From: Paenibacillus ihbetae
GTDB taxonomy: Bacteria; Bacillota; Bacilli; Paenibacillales; Paenibacillaceae
Length of the DNA: 64,000 nucleotides
Assembly: GCF_002741055.1 (NCBI RefSeq)
Contig: NZ_CP016809.1
Location: forward strand, 682,001-746,000
Direction: 5' to 3'
The position numbers were made by a program, and so were the translations under genes. Positions 41,360-48,165 of this stretch are shown piece after piece. Below the pieces are notes generated by a model. That model was not told where the DNA came from and made no database searches. It worked only from the letters and a program-made list of their open reading frames with translations. Positions within the stretch are counted from its first letter, which is position 1. Each line of letters starts with the position of its first letter.

Positions 41360-41470
41360 TTTCGTGGGGAACTTTCTTCGCAGAAGACGGCGCGCCGGTC
41401 TTCGGAAGCGTGAATCGAAAATTTTTTTTGCCTCCCCCGGCACCCCTCGGCACCTCCCTCGCCCCCTCCT
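41360..41470. other. candidate cos/packaging region
   Basis: Non-coding between the 38-aa gene and terS. It holds a near-perfect 21-bp inverted repeat GAAGAC-GGCGCGCC-G-GTCTTC (41383-41403), an A/T run (AATTTTTTTT on the plus strand, about 41420-41429) and a strongly purine/pyrimidine-biased G-rich stretch on the minus strand (41430-41470). With HNH and P27 TerS adjacent, this is the expected cos position. The exact cut site cannot be seen. Confidence 0.5.
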
Positions 41471-41587
41471 TTAGCCCTCGCGGACCTCGGAGCAACGCAG
41501 GAGTTTGTACAGATAGACGTTGTCATACTCACCAACAACCATGTCAAAGCGTGCATTCGCCTTCTCTGGTGTCTTGAAGTATTCCAT
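41471..41587 (-). CDS. small phage protein (38 aa)
   Basis: MEYFKTPEKANARFDMVVGE is followed by DNVYLYKLLRCSEVREG and a stop. It is well formed and lies in the packaging operon, but has no clear ribosome site and may be translated by coupling to the 24-aa frame. Family unknown. Confidence 0.5.
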   Translation of the reverse strand: MEYFKTPEKANARFDMVVGEYDNVYLYKLLRCSEVREG

Positions 41588-41593
41588 CTTGGC

Positions 41594-41668
41594 TTACACA
41601 TCCTCATCATTGCTCGTACTCACTGCAAAGCTTGACGGATGCTCACTGATATCCGTTGACTTCTCCAT
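41594..41668 (-). CDS. very small phage frame (24 aa)
   Basis: MEKSTDISEHPSSFAVSTSN, four more residues, stop. The ATG overlaps the HNH stop (TAATG). It may be a real peptide or a coupling leader for the 38-aa gene. Confidence 0.35.
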   Translation of the reverse strand: MEKSTDISEHPSSFAVSTSNDEDV

Positions 41669-42024
41669 TACTGTTCACCCTTTCCATGCACTTTGTTATG
41701 GCATGCATTGCACAGGCTTATCAGGTTGCTCAACACTACTCTTAACATCCAGTGCGTCTTCAGTGGCTTGATGTGGTGTACCATGTCTGCTGGTGTCACA
41801 CGATTATCTTTTAAGCAATGCTGACACAAGCCATGGTCTCTCATGAGCACGGCCTCCCGGGCTCTTTGCCACTCTACACTGTGGTAAAAGTCCGTGGCTT
41901 TTTTGTCCCGTATGTGTCGGTCATAGTATCGGTTGGTGTCTCTCCTGTGTGTAGTGCAGTAACCATCAGATGTTAACTCTCTACATCCTGGCTTGTTACA
42001 TGGCCTTAATGGTTTAGTCGGCAT
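41668..42024 (-). CDS. HNH endonuclease (packaging-associated)
   Basis: The 118-aa protein has zinc cysteines in LRPCNKPGC and QHCLKD...CNACHNKVHG. The HNH core is DMVHHIKPL ... NLISLCNACHNKVH. HNH proteins next to P27-type TerS take part in cos cleavage in several Gram-positive phages. Its C-terminus abuts the 24-aa frame. Confidence 0.9.
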   Translation of the reverse strand: MPTKPLRPCNKPGCRELTSDGYCTTHRRDTNRYYDRHIRDKKATDFYHSVEWQRAREAVLMRDHGLCQHCLKDNRVTPADMVHHIKPLKTHWMLRVVLSNLISLCNACHNKVHGKGEQ

Positions 42025-42310
42025 ATATGTTTAACCTCAGCCGATCATTATAGCGTTTTGCCCACCTAATCGCGTTAGGAATATCGATGTGAGTTTTGCC
42101 GTAACATGTGTGCAGCATTATTTCAGAATCCGACACAAAACCTCGCCACCAAATTTCGCCCAATTTTAGGTACCCATCTTGTTGGAAGTATTCTTGGTCA
42201 ACATATCCCCGGACCTGTTTCTCAAGTTCTCGCCATCCTATCGGCTCTACTCTTTCGCAATACCGATCATAGGCGTGCCGGTCTATCCGTATTTCCCTTT
42301 CAATGGTCAT
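42014..42310 (-). CDS. hypothetical phage protein
   Basis: The 98-aa basic/aromatic protein has IDRHAYDRYCERVEPIGWRE and LGEIWWRGFVSDSEIMLHTC. It resembles small proteins found before HNH in related prophages, of unknown role. It overlaps HNH by 11 bp and seems to begin the packaging transcript. Confidence 0.65.
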   Translation of the reverse strand: MTIEREIRIDRHAYDRYCERVEPIGWRELEKQVRGYVDQEYFQQDGYLKLGEIWWRGFVSDSEIMLHTCYGKTHIDIPNAIRWAKRYNDRLRLNIYAD

Positions 42311-42456
42311 TCTCTCCTCTCTCCTTTAGAAATCGAAATTAAAAAACCGCCTCTCGGCAGCTATAATCACAAAATATTGGGCAATTACGGGAAATATATA
42401 CAACATATTGTGACTGGATGGTATAATAGATGAAATAATTATTTGGAGGTGAAACT

Positions 42457-42885
42457 ATGTTGGAAAAGAAGGCATTAAAACCGCTGTCTTACTTCAGAAA
42501 ACATAATTCTGATACGATTCACAAAAGAGTCGTGAGATTAGTTGCAAACAGATTACATAATAACGGTTATCGACTCATGGCCGACCACATTGGTTTGTCC
42601 CAACCACCAGAGATGAATGGTTACATCCCAGATATTGTTGCCGACATCAACGGATCAATCCATATCATCGAGGTGGAAACTCTTGATAGTTACAAAGATC
42701 CTCATTCTATCGCACAATTAAAAGCCTTTAGCAAGACAGGCCACAAAACTTCCATAGTCATCCCATGTGATGAATTTTCTCGCCCGTTACACGTCGCAGC
42801 CGTTAGAACAACTCTTCGAAAACATGGACTAAGTGTAACAGTTGGTGCATGCGACATTACAACAGGCGAAGTAATGTTCTTTTGA
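42457..42885 (+). CDS. PD-(D/E)XK-like small protein, probable moron
   Basis: The 142-aa protein has PDIVADINGSIHIIEVET at about residues 62-79. This fits the PD-(D/E)XK nuclease fold with a glutamate where lysine is usual (EVE), a variant seen in some nuclease-like proteins. It is on the plus strand, opposite to all its neighbours, with GGAGG 8 nt before the ATG, a TATAAT at 42422-42427 and a strong terminator. It is therefore a separate transcript inserted between packaging and ligase genes. Activity unproven. Confidence 0.65.
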   Translation: MLEKKALKPLSYFRKHNSDTIHKRVVRLVANRLHNNGYRLMADHIGLSQPPEMNGYIPDIVADINGSIHIIEVETLDSYKDPHSIAQLKAFSKTGHKTSIVIPCDEFSRPLHVAAVRTTLRKHGLSVTVGACDITTGEVMFF

Positions 42886-42894
42886 ATAATGGGT

Positions 42895-42920
42895 TGCCCA
42901 CTCACAGTGGGCTTTTTTTA
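42895..42920 (+). terminator. terminator of the PD-(D/E)XK-like gene
   Basis: GCCCAC-TCACA-GTGGGC followed by seven T. Confidence 0.9.
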
Positions 42921-43010
42921 TTTTAATTCATAATAAGGGACACCGAGACCGTGCCGTATAGTTATCTCGGCATCCCGTATTCACCCGTCATATATAGGTG
43001 GCAAGCGTAA

Positions 43011-43042
43011 TACAAAAAAGAGCCGCTTTTTTAGCGACTTTT
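43011..43042 (-). terminator. terminator after the ligase unit
   Basis: On the minus strand GTCGC-TAAAAAA-GCGGC then TCTTTTTT. It closes the ligase/small-protein transcript. Confidence 0.65.
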
Positions 43043-43050
43043 ATTATATG

Positions 43051-43197
43051 CTATGTTGTTTTTTTCTCACTGATCTTATTTATTGCAAAATCCTTGAGAA
43101 CCTGTCTTCTTATTTCTTTAGATTGAGAGCTGAATACCATGTTCACTTTGCGTTCATTTACTTTTGAAGAGTTCGTTCCTTTATTGCCTTGTTTCAC
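43051..43197 (-). CDS. small basic protein behind DNA ligase
   Basis: 48 aa from a GTG at 43197, 6 bp after the ligase stop, with GGGGTGA upstream. The sequence VKQGNKGTNSSKVNERKVNM and SQSKEIRRQVLKDFAINKIS ends in a lysine-rich tail. The pattern recalls small DNA-binding ribbon-helix-helix proteins, but that is a guess. No family recognised. Confidence 0.5.
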   Translation of the reverse strand: MKQGNKGTNSSKVNERKVNMVFSSQSKEIRRQVLKDFAINKISEKKTT

Positions 43198-43203
43198 GCT
43201 TCT

Positions 43204-44070
43204 TCACCCCGTAGATAAATTAAATTCAACAAATGCTGGTGATCGAAGCATTCCATTCTTAGTCCAGTTCCGTGTTTTTACCTTTGCTCTTATTCTAGGC
43301 TCAAGGTATACGAAATTCTTATCTTCGCCAGTTACGATTGATTTACTTACTCCGTAGAATGCTTGTTTAGCTTTAGGCGGTACACCAAGCTCTATAATCC
43401 CGGTTGGACGTAGTCTTCCTGACTCGGTAACGACTGAAGTAAGCCATCCAAACTCGTCTTTACGGTATCCAGTGATAAATACCTCTGCATAAGTCCAGTT
43501 AATCACCTTTTGCCATGATGGAGATCGGCGGCTCTCATATACGCTATTCATTCTCTTTCCAACCATACCCTCAAGCTCCTGAGCTTCCATCTGACTGAAC
43601 AATGTCTCTCCTTCTGCTTCAATAAACGGTATTATTCCAAAGTGTTTATTCGGCATTGAAATGCTGCTTAGGATTTCCTTGCGTTTCATCAGTGGCAGCT
43701 TGCGTAGGTCTTGGCCCTTATAAGAAAGAATGTCGAATACCACATATGTTACCGGCTGAGTGACAGTTATCTGCCGTATCTTATCTGGTTTCTTGGCCTG
43801 GAACCGGTTCATCACCATTTCGAAGTCAATCGCGCCTGTCTCTGGATCGGTACAAGCCACTTCTCCATCGAATATAATGTCATCACCAAATGGATGCAGT
43901 AGCTCGGGATATTGCCGTGTACAATCCGTCTCATGTCGGGTGTATAATTTGATTTTTCCACCTTGCTGAGAAAATATTAGCCTATGACCGTCTATCTTAG
44001 GTTCAAATATATAGTTTGAATGACTGAAAGGGCTATGCGCCGTTTCTAGTAACATCGGGGATATAAACAC
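43204..44070 (-). CDS. ATP-dependent DNA ligase
   Basis: The 288-aa protein has the nucleotidyl-lysine motif EPKIDGHRL near residue 23, FDGEVACTD near 68, VTYVVFDIL near 105, ELEGMVGKRM near 165 and YAEVFITGYRK near 195, followed by an OB-fold domain. It matches the short ligases of LigD/LigB type; one is known in phage SPbeta. The lysine of KxDG is present, so it should adenylate. The GTG start follows GAGGTGG. Confidence 0.9.
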   Translation of the reverse strand: MFISPMLLETAHSPFSHSNYIFEPKIDGHRLIFSQQGGKIKLYTRHETDCTRQYPELLHPFGDDIIFDGEVACTDPETGAIDFEMVMNRFQAKKPDKIRQITVTQPVTYVVFDILSYKGQDLRKLPLMKRKEILSSISMPNKHFGIIPFIEAEGETLFSQMEAQELEGMVGKRMNSVYESRRSPSWQKVINWTYAEVFITGYRKDEFGWLTSVVTESGRLRPTGIIELGVPPKAKQAFYGVSKSIVTGEDKNFVYLEPRIRAKVKTRNWTKNGMLRSPAFVEFNLSTG

Positions 44071-44084
44071 AAAACCACCTCTCT

Positions 44085-44112
44085 ACTGATTATACAGTTA
44101 CGAATAATCAGT
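44085..44112 (-). promoter_or_regulatory. inverted repeat over the ligase promoter
   Basis: ACTGATTAT (44085-44093) and ATAATCAGT (44104-44112) are perfect inverted arms 10 bp apart. On the minus strand the downstream arm begins within a TATAAT, the likely -10 of the ligase gene. Probably an operator for an unidentified regulator. Confidence 0.55.
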
Positions 44113-44150
44113 GATTGGTGGTAAGTAATGTAAGATTTCTCAATCTATAT

Positions 44151-45338
44151 TTATGGCTCCAAATCATCAGAATTGGCATTGTATTCAGTGGTTTCAATTT
44201 CAAGGAAATGAATCATAGCCATATCCTGCTCTTGATTCTTAAAATTGCTTTTATCCAACTTCAGAATATCAAAAACAAATTCAGCAAATTCATCTTTATG
44301 ATTTCTAGTGTTTTCTTTTGGTGGGTTCAAAATACGATTGATGCTTCCTGTATACAAGTCAGCTAGTTGGATTAGTATACTCGAAATGGAGCTAATTGGG
44401 CTAAAAGTGCTTAGTACAAGAGAATCTTTAAAGTAACCTTCAAAATTTGTTACCATATGTTGCTTCAACTCAGCAAGAAAAACCGCGTCTGTCCCTTCCT
44501 CCATATCCTTCCAGAAATTAATTGACCTAGGTAATGTTACTCTCCCTGTAGACACCTCATGTTCAATGCCATGATGAACATGTTGGTAGTAAAGTGAGTA
44601 AACTAAATTATCAATAGACTTTGATCTGCTCTTGGATCGCTCTGTAACAACCGCCTTCAAACTAATCATATCTGATAATGAAACCAATTCAGTAAATATT
44701 TCCTTATACATCTCCAACTGATGTTTTTTCATTTCAGTGAAATGAAATTCTTTCGGCAAATTCCTATCTGCTCTATCTCTTCTCCATTGACTAAAATGCG
44801 CTTCTAATGATCTTACTCTCTCTGGTACAAGTACCCAGAGGCCTCCAATGATCAAATATGTATCATTCTTACCACTTTCGTCAGCATATATTGAAACTAC
44901 TGGATTCCCAGGCTTGTTAGCTATTTGTTGTTCTTTTTCTATTTCCTCACTACTTTTTCTGAACCACCTTATCTTGTCATCCGCTTGAAACAATTTATAT
45001 TCGTTTTGAATCTTTGCCCTTGCTCTTGCAATTGATGTGTCTCTTTCCAACTTAAACATTTGATTAACATCAACTACATTTCCTTTAAACCCTTGGAAAA
45101 TTTCCCAGTACTTTAATTTAAGCACCATATCAGAGTTGCGACTCTCTTTAAAGTTGTTTAGTATATACGCCACCCTTGAGATGAGTGTATCTAACTTCCC
45201 AGTAGCTAGAGCAGTGTTTAACCGATCAATCTCCCTTTGGGTTCTCTCAGCTTTAGTTATCCTATTTGAAGTAGGTTTTTTCTTCTCATCAGTAGATTCA
45301 GGTTTGATTGAACTATCTTCCGTCTCCTTAGTGTCCAT
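44151..45338 (-). CDS. DUF3800 domain protein with helical N-terminal extension
   Basis: The 395-aa protein has a charged, helical N-terminus of about 145 residues (KAERTQREIDRLNTALATGK; ARARAKIQNEYKLFQADDKI). The DUF3800 domain follows: VVSIYADESGKNDTYLIIGG (acidic DES motif, about residues 146-165), LPKEFHFTEMKKH near 192, and near the C-terminus ILIQLADLYTGSINR with the QLAD motif. DUF3800 is thought to have an RNase H-like fold and is frequent in mobile and defence-associated loci. AGGAGG precedes the start. It is markedly AT-rich against its neighbours, a sign of separate acquisition. Function unknown. Confidence 0.8.
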   Translation of the reverse strand: MDTKETEDSSIKPESTDEKKKPTSNRITKAERTQREIDRLNTALATGKLDTLISRVAYILNNFKESRNSDMVLKLKYWEIFQGFKGNVVDVNQMFKLERDTSIARARAKIQNEYKLFQADDKIRWFRKSSEEIEKEQQIANKPGNPVVSIYADESGKNDTYLIIGGLWVLVPERVRSLEAHFSQWRRDRADRNLPKEFHFTEMKKHQLEMYKEIFTELVSLSDMISLKAVVTERSKSRSKSIDNLVYSLYYQHVHHGIEHEVSTGRVTLPRSINFWKDMEEGTDAVFLAELKQHMVTNFEGYFKDSLVLSTFSPISSISSILIQLADLYTGSINRILNPPKENTRNHKDEFAEFVFDILKLDKSNFKNQEQDMAMIHFLEIETTEYNANSDDLEP

Positions 45339-45391
45339 ACAGCACCTCCTACTTTTAGGTATATAATACCATTTACCTATTTACATTACTA

Positions 45392-45418
45392 TAAGCCTAT
45401 CCCACAAGGAATAGGCTA
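45392..45418. terminator. hairpin at the end of the late regulator gene
   Basis: AGCCTATCCC-ACAA-GGAATAGGCT spans the stop codon of the sigma-like gene. The stem is strong but the T-run is poor on either strand. Confidence 0.5.
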
Positions 45419-45885
45419 TTTGCTTTATTGTCCAGTATCTTTTTCTCTGCTCTCTCAAGCATGGTCTGTACTGCGCCTTTTGTGATCCCCATCTCTAAGG
45501 CAACCTGTCTCATGCTGAAGCACAATCCAAAATGGAGAATATATGCTTGCTTTTCTCTCTCTGATAACGTACTTAAGGCATCATCTATCTGGAACCGTTC
45601 GAAGTCGGATAAGGTTGTCGGGCTACCACAGGCCGCTGGCTGCGCATATGACTGCATATGTAGCGGATCTACTGTAATGGTGCGTTGTCGGCCTGATCTG
45701 CGATGTATGCCCCTCCTTGGTCCTGGATTATGCCCCTTATGGAGCCAGTCAATTGCAAATTGCACATCGGAAAGCATGCTGTTGATTAGCTTTTTGTCTT
45801 CTTCATCCATAGGCAGCTCTTTAGCTTTCATTAGCTTGGCTCTTGCCTCTTTATAAAGCTTTAACAGGTCTTCCAATGTACTCAC
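45397..45885 (-). CDS. sigma-70-like phage late transcription regulator
   Basis: 162 aa. The C-terminal half is a region-4 HTH: DDALSTLSEREKQAYILHFG and FSMRQVALEMGITKGAVQTM, then LERAEKKIL. It resembles Xpf/ArpU-type positive control factors of Gram-positive prophages. Its place at the end of the early genes, upstream of packaging and structural genes, suits a late-gene activator. Confidence 0.8.
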   Translation of the reverse strand: MSTLEDLLKLYKEARAKLMKAKELPMDEEDKKLINSMLSDVQFAIDWLHKGHNPGPRRGIHRRSGRQRTITVDPLHMQSYAQPAACGSPTTLSDFERFQIDDALSTLSEREKQAYILHFGLCFSMRQVALEMGITKGAVQTMLERAEKKILDNKANSLFLVG

Positions 45886-46094
45886 CCCTTTATATAATCA
45901 AATAAGTCCGTTTGCCCTTCCTTCACCACTTCAGTAGAGTCACATATTAGACCGTCTTCTAGCCATCTTGCTGGTGCTTCCTTCTCATAGTGGGGCCAAA
46001 CCCTTTCCCCGGCTCTATGACGCTTAGGATCGGCTTCCTCGGCCTTTTGAGTCCAGACCCAATAGCTTTGTGCTTTTACGGTGTTAGGTGTCAC
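45882..46094 (-). CDS. hypothetical phage protein
   Basis: 70 aa (TPNTVKAQSYWVWTQKAEEA ... QTDLFDYIKG), soluble, overlapping the late regulator by 4 bp. No family recognised; the overlap supports that it is translated. Confidence 0.6.
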   Translation of the reverse strand: MTPNTVKAQSYWVWTQKAEEADPKRHRAGERVWPHYEKEAPARWLEDGLICDSTEVVKEGQTDLFDYIKG

Positions 46095-46113
46095 TGTTAT
46101 TCCTCCTTGACCA

Positions 46114-46275
46114 TCAAACGTATGTTTTAACGCCGTATTTTTCTTTCAAGTAGTCACGAATGCTGTTGTACTCTTCTTCTGTGATATCCCAATTTTCCAA
46201 GAATTCCATGAAACTATCACGTGCAGCGATCTTTGTCAGTGCATACATAAGTGTGCTGAATTTTTCCGTATTCAT
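46114..46275 (-). CDS. hypothetical phage protein
   Basis: 53 aa from ATG 46275 (MNTEKFSTLMYALTKIAARD); GGGAGG precedes it. The frame is open to 46374 but the ribosome site selects this start. Acidic and helical. It overlaps the upstream gene by 4 bp. Confidence 0.65.
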   Translation of the reverse strand: MNTEKFSTLMYALTKIAARDSFMEFLENWDITEEEYNSIRDYLKEKYGVKTYV

Positions 46276-46682
46276 TCGGTTGTTTCCTCCCCTGGGAGGT
46301 TGATATCCTCTAATACTGCTGGGTTGGTTTCCTCCTTTGGATAAAGGGAATCCATAATGCCTGAGAGAAACCACATTGCGGCATTGTAAACGCCCTTAGG
46401 GTCATTTTCCATCTGTTCAATATTTAAACTTTCCATTTCTAGCACGGTTTGTATTGCACTACGCAACTTCTTTTCCCGTGCCTTGCTCTCTTCCAACTCT
46501 CTACGCTGTACCACAAACCTTTGCTTATCTGCATAATAGTCACAGTTGATCTTGGCTAGTTCTTCTTTGGTGGCTGCGTATTGTTGGAGCCAGTATTCTA
46601 GCGCTTTGATGTACACGCTTTTACTCTCCATTGATGTAAAGTCCTTGCAACGTTCCATGTCTAGCTGCCAGTCTCTACTCAT
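46272..46682 (-). CDS. hypothetical phage protein with coiled coil
   Basis: 136 aa. Residues about 35-80 form a charged coiled coil (ATKEELAKINCDYYADKQRF, ESKAREKKLRSAI). No catalytic motif. Coupled by 4-bp overlaps to both neighbours (46275 and 46679). Confidence 0.65.
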   Translation of the reverse strand: MSRDWQLDMERCKDFTSMESKSVYIKALEYWLQQYAATKEELAKINCDYYADKQRFVVQRRELEESKAREKKLRSAIQTVLEMESLNIEQMENDPKGVYNAAMWFLSGIMDSLYPKEETNPAVLEDINLPGEETTE

Positions 46683-47119
46683 TCCACTACCTCCCCATTG
46701 ATAATGTCCATGACCCTCTTAAATGCTGCTGGGTTTATGGTGCGTAGCTTCAGTTTATCTATTTCTCTAAGTACTCCGTCGAGTATCTTTTCTGCGTTTC
46801 TGGTATCTCCCGGCTTAATGGTGGGTACCCGATCAATAACGCAGTCACACGGCTCTTTTGCGATCTCTTTGATCTGTGTTCCCTCGTCTACCACTCCAGT
46901 CTCGTATTCAAAATAGCCTTTGTAATCGCATTCTGAGCATCCTATGGTGGGTACTGGTGGGGTGTCGGGGTCAAACTTGCCCATCCCTATTGCATCCTCG
47001 ATCAAATCATATTTTTCAATAGGTTCAACTTGTGTAAGCCAAAACTTAGCGGCTTCTGGGCTTTCCTCCAGCCATTTCATAAGCTTATCAGCATCTATTA
47101 GCTTTACTTGGTTATTCAT
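46679..47119 (-). CDS. hypothetical phage protein with cysteine motif
   Basis: 146 aa. TIGCSECDYKGYFEY near residue 58 and EPCDCVIDRVP near 90 could form one zinc site; the rest is helical. The ribosome site (AAGGAGG) lies within the end of the preceding 52-aa gene, which ends 8 bp inside this one. Role unknown. Confidence 0.65.
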   Translation of the reverse strand: MNNQVKLIDADKLMKWLEESPEAAKFWLTQVEPIEKYDLIEDAIGMGKFDPDTPPVPTIGCSECDYKGYFEYETGVVDEGTQIKEIAKEPCDCVIDRVPTIKPGDTRNAEKILDGVLREIDKLKLRTINPAAFKRVMDIINGEVVE

Positions 47120-47270
47120 GGGTTACCTCCTTGACTGGTTGCATTGCCTTGCCACAGCATTTATGGATTTTATCAAATGGCCCATAAGCCAGAACGAAAC
47201 CGCATGATTCACACTTTTGAGCATTTCCCCATCGTCTCACATAGTCATCCTGCAACTGTTGTCTATTCAT
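47112..47270 (-). CDS. small zinc-ribbon phage protein
   Basis: 52 aa: MNRQQLQDDYVRRWGNAQKC then ESCGFVLAYGPFDKIHKCCG. The KCESC and HKCC pairs suggest a zinc ribbon. It overlaps the 146-aa gene by 8 bp and supplies its ribosome site. Confidence 0.6.
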   Translation of the reverse strand: MNRQQLQDDYVRRWGNAQKCESCGFVLAYGPFDKIHKCCGKAMQPVKEVTHE

Positions 47271-47303
47271 ATCTTCTCTTCTTCCTCTCTAAAGGGATAA
47301 CCT

Positions 47304-47326
47304 GAAGGGCCTTATACGGCCCCCGT
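47304..47326 (-). repeat. GTATAAG-type intergenic hairpin, copy 1
   Basis: On the minus strand GGGGGCC-GTATA-AGGCCC lies between two early genes. A second hairpin of the same form is near 49506-49524. There is no T-run, so an RNA-processing or stability role is as likely as termination. Confidence 0.5.
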
Positions 47327-47366
47327 TTCACTGGGTATTGCGGTCGAATCGGAGGCCTTCGGCCAA

Positions 47367-47939
47367 TTAATCTTCTTTGTACTCATAAGTGTTTGTATCA
47401 GGATCAAAAACGTAGTAATCAGGAATACCCCCATGAACAAGATTAAATGCAAGTTCGTAGGCCTCTTTACTTTGGGATGGGTAGTTAGCAAATTCTTGTA
47501 CCTTGTCGTATTTAAATCTATAGATGCCGCAATTACTGCTGCCTAAGTCTTCGTCTGCAAAGCTATATTCGATTTCAATTTCCGGGAAAATCCAAGCTAT
47601 TTTTCGAATAAGGTCAGGTACGCCGTTCCATGCTGTGTTGAAATAAATAATTCCTCCGCCGTTTCGTTTGTCAGGTTGTTCGTAAGCATTCCACTTAGTT
47701 CCCCAGTTAAGCCTAGCCCAACCTAGAACAGTATTCTCTTCTCCCCATCTTCTTTCGTCTGCCAAACTAATTCCAAATACATCAGGTGAATTACCATACA
47801 CCCATTTAGGCATAGGTGTGATTTTATTAAAATCAATCGTCCCAATACCCAATTCGTCATTCTTGATGAATTCAAGCACTTCATTTACTTGCTCAGTTGT
47901 ACCTATGATTTTTACTTTGTTCGTAACATGGTTTGGCAT
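47367..47939 (-). CDS. Api92/YubB-like ferredoxin-fold protein
   Basis: 190 aa from ATG 47939 (MPNHVTNKVKIIGTTEQVNE), with AAAGGAG upstream; the frame is open to 48095 without a better start. The pattern (PNHVTNKVKI ... WARLNWGTKWNAYE ... YFNTAWNGVPDLIRKIA) matches the Api92-like/YubB ferredoxin-like domain of phages and plasmids. Biological role unknown. Confidence 0.8.
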   Translation of the reverse strand: MPNHVTNKVKIIGTTEQVNEVLEFIKNDELGIGTIDFNKITPMPKWVYGNSPDVFGISLADERRWGEENTVLGWARLNWGTKWNAYEQPDKRNGGGIIYFNTAWNGVPDLIRKIAWIFPEIEIEYSFADEDLGSSNCGIYRFKYDKVQEFANYPSQSKEAYELAFNLVHGGIPDYYVFDPDTNTYEYKED

Positions 47940-47976
47940 CGTATTCTCTCCTTTGGTTTGGCATAGCCGCCATCGA

Positions 47977-48150
47977 TTAAGGGCACGTACAGTGCATTCC
48001 CGGTCTGTTGCAATAAGGGCAAAATTCGACGAGTTCCATTTCGGGCTCAATGCGCCGGCATCTTGTGCAGTAATAGGATTCCGGATTGCCGCCATCGTCT
48101 CGGGTTGATTCGGTTTCGGCCCAGCAGCATTTTGTTAGATAACGATCCAT
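47977..48150 (-). CDS. small double zinc-ribbon phage protein
   Basis: 57 aa from ATG 48150, with AAAGGAG 8 nt upstream. Three cysteine groups are present: KCCWAE, YYCTRCRR and FCPYCNRPGMHCTCP. It is likely a zinc-ribbon adaptor. It reads in a frame different from the longer open frame that extends the Api92-like gene, which confirms the later start of that gene. Confidence 0.7.
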   Translation of the reverse strand: MDRYLTKCCWAETESTRDDGGNPESYYCTRCRRIEPEMELVEFCPYCNRPGMHCTCP

Positions 48151-48165
48151 GGTTATGCTCCTTTG

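Noticed and set aside
41338..41610. N-terminal extension of TerS to 259 aa
   Set aside because: It would cross the candidate cos region and two small frames; the ATG at 41337 has a strong ribosome site.
48096..48150. Extension of the Api92-like gene upstream to 48095
   Set aside because: The extension overlaps the 57-aa zinc-ribbon gene in another frame, and AAAGGAG selects the ATG at 47939.
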